Assembly (NCBI GenBank): GCA_034111325.1
Contig: JAWUXM010000039.1
Span: 1 to 27,951 of the forward strand
From: JAWUXM01 sp034111325
GTDB lineage: Bacteria; Pseudomonadota; Alphaproteobacteria; Rickettsiales; JABIRX01
Length of the DNA stretch: 27,951 nt
Reading direction: 5' to 3'
A model generated the notes under the pieces. That model was not told the origin of the DNA. It was given only the letters and a program-made list of their open reading frames with translations, and searched no databases. Position 1 is the first letter of the stretch; every line of letters starts with the position of its first letter. Both the position numbers and the translations under genes were made by a program. Below, one piece after another: positions 23,749-27,951 of the stretch.

Positions 23749-25386
23749 ATGATTGAAAACTTCAGAGGTGGTGTGAAAAAGATTTTAACCCAATATAAGT
23801 TAATTACATTAGCGGCATTATTCGTTGTGGTTTTTGGTAATTATGCTTTTTTTAAAAATAGCTTAAAAGTTTATGAGTTTTCGGCAGCAAATGCGCTGTT
23901 TATTATCTCTTTGTTTATATTGTTATTTTGCGTCACGGTTTTTATATTTGCACTGTGTGCTTCAAAATATACAACTAAACCCTTGCTCATAATTACTTTA
24001 CTGACTTCCTCATTTGCAAGCTATTTTATGAATAGCTATAATGTGGTGATGGATGATGAGATGATTCGTAATACCATACAAACTGATATATATGAGTCAT
24101 CAGATTTATTTACCCTTAAATTAGCTCTATATGTCTTGCTGCTTGGTGTTCTGCCAGCAATCTATGTTTATAAGGTGCAGGTGAATTATGGTTCTTTTAA
24201 GCAAGAGATTTTCCGTAAAATAAGAACATTATTATTTGCGTTGATTGCCATTATCATCATTATTTTTTCCTTCAGTAAATTTTATGCATCTTTCGTACGT
24301 GAACACAAACCTTTAAGATACTACACAAACCCAACTTATTGGATTTATAGTGTCGGTAAATATATTAGCGATGCAGATAATAGAGATGTCGCCTTGTTAA
24401 AGGAGATCGGTCAAGATGCACAGATCATCCTTGAGAATGGAGAACATGATAAAAAAGAGCTAATTATTTTGGTGGTGGGCGAGGCGGCTCGGGCGGACAG
24501 GTTCTCTCTGAATGGCTATAAAAGGGAAACTAATCCAAATCTAAAAAAGGAGGATATTATTAATTTTCCGAATATGCATTCCTGCGGAACGTCAACAGCA
24601 GAATCAGTACCATGCATGTTTTCAATATTTGATAGGGAGGATTACAGCTATAACAAAGCTGCATCAACGCAAAATATTTTGGATGTGCTTGCACATACTG
24701 GCAGAATAAAAATTTTATGGAGGGATAATAATTCAGATTCCAAAGGTGTGGCAATAAGAATGCAATATGAAAATTATAAAACACCAGCAAATAATACGCT
24801 CTGTGCTGATGCTGAATGCCGTGATGAAGGGATGTTAATTGGGTTAGATACTTATATTAAAAAACATGAAGGCAAAGATGTTTTAATTGTGCTACATCAA
24901 ATGGGCAATCATGGCCCTGCCTATTACAAAAGGTACCCAAAAGAGTTTGAAAAATTTACTCCAGTTTGTAAGACGAATCAGTTGGAGAAATGTAGTATGG
25001 AAGAGATCGGTAACGCTTATGATAATGCCTTGCTTTATACGGATTATTTCCTTGCCAAGGTTATTAATTTCTTAAAGCCATATGATAAAACTCATGAAGC
25101 AGCGATGGTTTATATGAGTGACCATGGCGAAAGTTTAGGTGAGAATGGTCTCTATTTACACGGCTTACCGTATTTTATGGCGCCAGAAACGCAAACGCAT
25201 ATTGGTTCTTTGATATGGCTAGGTGATTCAATTAAGGAAGATATTGATGTTAAAAAACTTAAATCTTATAGCGATCAGCGCTTCTCGCAGGATAACCTCT
25301 TCCATAGTTTGCTTGGTTTATTTGAGGTGGATACAGAAGTCTATAAGCAAGAACATGACATATTTAAAAATGCAAGCAAACATTAA
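23749..25386 (+). CDS. eptA: Phosphoethanolamine transferase, EptA-like
   Basis: A 545-residue inner-membrane enzyme that moves phosphoethanolamine from phosphatidylethanolamine to lipid A (or another glycan), releasing diacylglycerol. Five hydrophobic segments are in the first 180 residues (about 17-35, 47-70, 78-95, 124-142, 160-180), then a periplasmic sulfatase-fold domain. Metal and catalytic residues by family comparison are E245 in VVGEAARADRFS, the phospho-acceptor T281 in SCGTSTAESVPC, D458 and H459 in MSDHGES, and H388 in QMGNHGP. Paired cysteines (279/289, 352/357, 407/415) match the family's disulfides. It is followed by a broken PAP2 gene and dgkA, a plausible lipid-A modification and diacylglycerol recycling unit. 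Substrate identity is inferred. Confidence 0.9.
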   Translation: MIENFRGGVKKILTQYKLITLAALFVVVFGNYAFFKNSLKVYEFSAANALFIISLFILLFCVTVFIFALCASKYTTKPLLIITLLTSSFASYFMNSYNVVMDDEMIRNTIQTDIYESSDLFTLKLALYVLLLGVLPAIYVYKVQVNYGSFKQEIFRKIRTLLFALIAIIIIIFSFSKFYASFVREHKPLRYYTNPTYWIYSVGKYISDADNRDVALLKEIGQDAQIILENGEHDKKELIILVVGEAARADRFSLNGYKRETNPNLKKEDIINFPNMHSCGTSTAESVPCMFSIFDREDYSYNKAASTQNILDVLAHTGRIKILWRDNNSDSKGVAIRMQYENYKTPANNTLCADAECRDEGMLIGLDTYIKKHEGKDVLIVLHQMGNHGPAYYKRYPKEFEKFTPVCKTNQLEKCSMEEIGNAYDNALLYTDYFLAKVINFLKPYDKTHEAAMVYMSDHGESLGENGLYLHGLPYFMAPETQTHIGSLIWLGDSIKEDIDVKKLKSYSDQRFSQDNLFHSLLGLFEVDTEVYKQEHDIFKNASKH

Positions 25387-25899
25387 TAAACACATATTAC
25401 TTACATTTCTTGCGTTAATTATAGTTATTTCAATATTTCAATTTAGTGATCTGGATATATTGGTTCAGAATTATTTCTATAATACAGAGGCGCAGAAGTG
25501 GCTGGTGGATCGTAATAATCCAGTTTTACAGCTTATTTTCTATGACGGTATTAAGAAATTATTGATTATATTTGCCGCAATATTATTGGTGCTATTGCTT
25601 TTCTGTTGGAAACGTCAATTTATCAAGCCTTATCATCAGGGGCTGGTCATGCAAGTGGTGGGTTTGCTTTGCTCTCGCTGTTTTTTCTGTTTAAAACAGC
25701 ACGCAAGAGCATTGGTGTAGTGCTTTTTGCTTTAACTATTGGTTGGAGCATGGGTTTATATAAAATGGCAATTGGTGATCATTTCTTGAGCCATACAATA
25801 ATTACGATGTTGATTGCTTGGCTAATTATTTTAATTGTCTATAAAAGCACTAATTACTTTTTTAAAAAAGAAAATGAAAAGAAATCGCCCACAATATAA
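25370..25899 (+). pseudogene. PAP2-family lipid phosphatase, internally deleted and frame-shifted
   Basis: The 5' part (25370-25720 frame, from ATG 25370 inside the eptA end) gives MQANINKHILLTFL, a membrane span, LDILVQNYFYNTEAQKWLVD and a second span up to KRQFIKPYHQG. The 3' part, in another frame (ending at 25899), gives GAGHASGGFALLSLFFLF, then GLYKMAIGDHFLSHTIITM and a last span. These match the beginning and end of one PAP2 phosphatase, but the middle, including the KX6RP-type motif and a membrane span, is missing. The join is at about 25620-25645. The combined length is about 175 residues, against roughly 235-250 for an intact relative. It retains GH and the SHxxxT histidine but is unlikely to be active. 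Confidence 0.8.
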
Positions 25900-26242
25900 C
25901 TTATTCAAAAATACGACCTATGCCCTCAAAGGTTTGTTGGATATCATAAAAAACGAGCACTCATTTAAAATAGAGCTGTTTTTTGCGGTGATATTATTAC
26001 CATTTATATATTTGGTAGATTTGCCATTGGGGAATAAATTGCTAATGTTTCTGACGCTTATGAGTGTATTAATGGCTGAAGTGGTCAATAGTGCAATTGA
26101 GCGTGTGGTTGATTTGGTAACAATGGAACATCATGATATGGCTGGGCGTGCAAAAGATGTAGGTAGTACAATAGTGTTGTTTAGCATTATCACCTTTATT
26201 GTAGTATGGCTTGTTATACTGCTGCCATTCATACGGGGCTAG
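25874..26242 (+). CDS. dgkA: Diacylglycerol kinase
   Basis: A 122-residue inner-membrane trimeric kinase that phosphorylates diacylglycerol to phosphatidic acid. It is the same length as E. coli DgkA. The active-site residues fall at the same numbers: E69 in LMAEVVNSAIE, E76, D80, and K94-D95 in GRAKDVGS. Three membrane spans are visible. I chose ATG 25874 over an upstream in-frame TTG on length and the AAAAAGAAA before it. The start lies inside the end of the broken PAP2 gene, so it belongs to the same transcript as eptA. The stop overlaps the convergent stop of the next gene (CTAG). Confidence 0.95.
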   Translation: MKRNRPQYNLFKNTTYALKGLLDIIKNEHSFKIELFFAVILLPFIYLVDLPLGNKLLMFLTLMSVLMAEVVNSAIERVVDLVTMEHHDMAGRAKDVGSTIVLFSIITFIVVWLVILLPFIRG

Positions 26243-26577
26243 TTCGCACCTGTTTCTTCTTCTACATCATCACGAAATATTACTATCTCATCCTTGCTAG
26301 AATAGGAAAGAATACGGCGAGCCTCTTCATCAATTAAATCAATATCAACTGAACTAGGGTGTAGACCTTTTAACTTGTGTTCATAATATAAAAGTTCAGC
26401 CTTAGTTTCGTTGAAGTTCTCAGAAGTTTTAGAGAAGTTATCGCGCTGAGTTTTAAGTGAAAAATAGCCGTATCTACCAGTTAGAGATTGGTATATAAGA
26501 TATGCAATAAAAATCAGAAATATTATAGAGGTAAGAATCAGGCTTCTTTTTGGATTGTTCTTGATTATGAACAACAT
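26239..26577 (-). CDS. ftsB: Septum formation initiator family protein (FtsB/DivIC-like)
   Basis: A 112-residue bitopic membrane protein: a short basic N-terminus (NNPKRS), a membrane span (about 12-30, LILTSIIFLIFIAYLIYQSL), then a periplasmic coiled coil (about 35-72, LKTQRDNFSKTSENFNETKAEL) and a short region HPSSVDIDLIDEEARRIL typical of the family. FtsB links FtsL and FtsQ in the divisome. GRYGYFSL just after the span is characteristic. It starts nine bases after ctpA ends, so they are probably co-transcribed. The assignment to FtsB rather than a looser family member is by context and length. Confidence 0.8.
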   Translation of the reverse strand: MLFIIKNNPKRSLILTSIIFLIFIAYLIYQSLTGRYGYFSLKTQRDNFSKTSENFNETKAELLYYEHKLKGLHPSSVDIDLIDEEARRILSYSSKDEIVIFRDDVEEETGAN

Positions 26578-26586
26578 AGCTTTGTA

Positions 26587-27885
26587 TTATTGCTTTAACA
26601 AAGACATAGCATGCAATAAGTCAATTGCTCTTGCTAGCTGATAATCCTCCTTATAAATTTCTGCAATTTCCTTGGCGTTATCATTCTTTGTGGCTTTTGA
26701 TTTTTGCCCATTATCTAGATGATTTTTTAAACTTGATTCTGCATATAAGGGTTTATTACTATCAGGTGTTTCTAATTTTGCTTGTTTGATAATAATGTCA
26801 GGGACGATCCCCTCTGCTTGAATTGAGCGCCCAGAAGGTGTGTAATATCTTGAAGTAGTCATGCGAATAGCTCCATTATTTTTTAGGGGCATAATTGTTT
26901 GTACAGATCCTTTACCAAAAGATTTTGTACCAATAATTATGGCGCGTTTATGGTCTTGCAAAGCACCTGCAACAATTTCTGAAGCAGAAGCTGAGCCTGC
27001 ATTAATTAAGACAACTATCGGTAAATCATGTACGATATCTCCTTTTGATGCTGTGAAGCTATTTGATGAGTCTTTAAGGCGACCCTTTGTTGAGACAATC
27101 TCGCCGCTATCAATAAACATATCACTAACGTAAATCGCTTGATCAAGCAGGCCACCAGGATTATTGCGTAAGTCAAGTATAAGGCCTTTTAGATTGTCGC
27201 CCAACTGCTTTTTAATTTTAGCAACACTATCTTTTAAACCGATAGAGGTTTGTTTTGAGAATGTGGTAAGGCGTATATAGGCTATATCATTAGCTTTAAT
27301 ATCTGATTTAACAGAGGCGATTTTTATTGTTGATCTTTTTACTTTAAACTCAGTTGGTTCATTATTACCTTCACGTAATATAGTTAATGTAACGTAAGAG
27401 CCTTTCTTGCCGCGAATTCTTTTTACAGCATCGCTGATACTCATGCCACGTACGGATTCACCATCTACATGGCTAATATAATCACCGCTTTTTATGCCTG
27501 CTATATAGGCCGGAGTGTCGTCAATTGGTGAGACAACTTTAATTAATCCATTATCGACAGTAATTTCTATGCCAACTCCGCCAAATTCTCCGTCGGTTTG
27601 AACATTCATTTCTTTAAACTCTTCAGCGGTTAAATAGCCTGAATGTGGGTCAAGCGAGCTGAGCATTCCGTTAAGTGCAGTTTCGATTAATTTTTTATCA
27701 TTAATTTCCTCAACGTAGTTTTCTTTGGTGATTGCCATCACGTTTTTAAATAGGGCAAGATCAGCAGATGATGCGGATGATTTGGTGGTTTCCTTGCTGG
27801 CGAACCTTTCAGCGTTGGAAGAGAGGGAAAGAGTGATAATAAAGGTAGAGAGGATTACCGCTAGGTAAGAAATGATTTTTTTCAT
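26587..27885 (-). CDS. ctpA: Carboxyl-terminal processing protease (S41)
   Basis: A 432-residue periplasmic serine protease. The N-terminal signal peptide or anchor is at residues 1-24. A family N-terminal region follows (LFKNVMAITKENYVEE), then a PDZ domain (about 95-180, FGGVGIEITVDNGLIKVV and GIKSGDYISHVDG). The catalytic domain has S300 in NAGSASASEIVAGAL, K325 and Q329 in KSFGKGSVQ, spaced 25 and 29 residues as in known CtpA enzymes. These proteases trim or degrade periplasmic proteins and can act on murein hydrolases. AAAGGAGC lies six bases before the ATG. The promoter is presumably in the final 66 bp. A short FtsB-like gene follows. Confidence 0.95.
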   Translation of the reverse strand: MKKIISYLAVILSTFIITLSLSSNAERFASKETTKSSASSADLALFKNVMAITKENYVEEINDKKLIETALNGMLSSLDPHSGYLTAEEFKEMNVQTDGEFGGVGIEITVDNGLIKVVSPIDDTPAYIAGIKSGDYISHVDGESVRGMSISDAVKRIRGKKGSYVTLTILREGNNEPTEFKVKRSTIKIASVKSDIKANDIAYIRLTTFSKQTSIGLKDSVAKIKKQLGDNLKGLILDLRNNPGGLLDQAIYVSDMFIDSGEIVSTKGRLKDSSNSFTASKGDIVHDLPIVVLINAGSASASEIVAGALQDHKRAIIIGTKSFGKGSVQTIMPLKNNGAIRMTTSRYYTPSGRSIQAEGIVPDIIIKQAKLETPDSNKPLYAESSLKNHLDNGQKSKATKNDNAKEIAEIYKEDYQLARAIDLLHAMSLLKQ

Positions 27886-27951
27886 GGAAAGCTCCTTTGT
27901 ATGATATAGTTTGAACGTCAGTTTGTATTACTTGAGGTAATATATATCAAG

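Noticed and set aside
25600..25660. Programmed frameshift in the PAP2 gene
   Set aside because: A frameshift would restore the frame but not the missing central region with the catalytic KX6RP-type motif. No slippery heptamer is evident at the join.
1..27951. CRISPR array, prophage or intact insertion sequence
   Set aside because: The repeats are few, dispersed and palindromic, not regularly spaced. No transposase, integrase, cas or phage structural gene was recognised.

Overview
This AT-rich 28 kb window is a densely packed bacterial chromosome segment. It looks like an alphaproteobacterium, probably host-associated or Rickettsiales-like, although the exact lineage cannot be fixed from the sequence alone. 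The lineage evidence is a circularly permuted two-piece tmRNA, the alphaproteobacterial form of SspB, the alphaproteobacterial/archaeal-type phosphoserine aminotransferase, ThyX in place of ThyA, an NDUFAF5-like methyltransferase, and many short palindromic intergenic repeats. Unlike the most reduced Rickettsia, it keeps serine biosynthesis genes (serA, serC) and O2-dependent haem synthesis (hemF).

Layout. 1-1116: a small orphan gene (295-849, one membrane segment) lies between inward-facing copies of a ~125 bp palindromic element. 1113-7785 (minus): a serC-sucA-sucB-lpdA run encodes the 2-oxoglutarate dehydrogenase complex plus phosphoserine aminotransferase. 7848-10953 (plus): an lptG-like LPS-export permease, hemF and an ankyrin-repeat protein. 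11132-13704 (minus): two groups, the first an NDUFAF5-like methyltransferase followed by a 31-residue CoxF-like membrane peptide, the second a GT4 glycosyltransferase overlapping DNA polymerase III chi (holC). 13769-14512 (plus): an alpha/beta hydrolase. 14537-16740 (minus): ubiE-ubiB (ubiquinone synthesis). 16864-18132 (plus): mutM and a small exported protein. 18129-19110 (minus): sspB and, just upstream of it, the ssrA tmRNA gene. 19230-20189 (plus): thyX. 20360-20728 (minus): a small membrane protein or lipoprotein. 20822-23478 (plus): serA and an isolated yejE-type ABC permease. 23749-26242 (plus): a lipid-A/lipid-recycling cluster (eptA-like, a broken PAP2 phosphatase, dgkA). 26239-27885 (minus): the ctpA protease followed by a short FtsB/DivIC-like protein.

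The most notable features follow. (i) The permuted tmRNA encodes a 22-residue degradation tag in which the ANDNF element (the part bound by SspB in Caulobacter) occurs twice, and the gene for the SspB adaptor is the next gene downstream. (ii) A family of long, near-perfect palindromes (five copies, plus two detached ends) sits with its edge on, or within a few bases of, the stop codons of neighbouring genes. (iii) A second repeat family has a perfect 26-bp inverted repeat in front of eptA and a related copy in front of mutM. (iv) The PAP2 phosphatase between eptA and dgkA has lost its middle and switches frame.

Only one structural RNA gene (tmRNA) was recognised. No rRNA, tRNA, CRISPR array or intact insertion sequence was seen.
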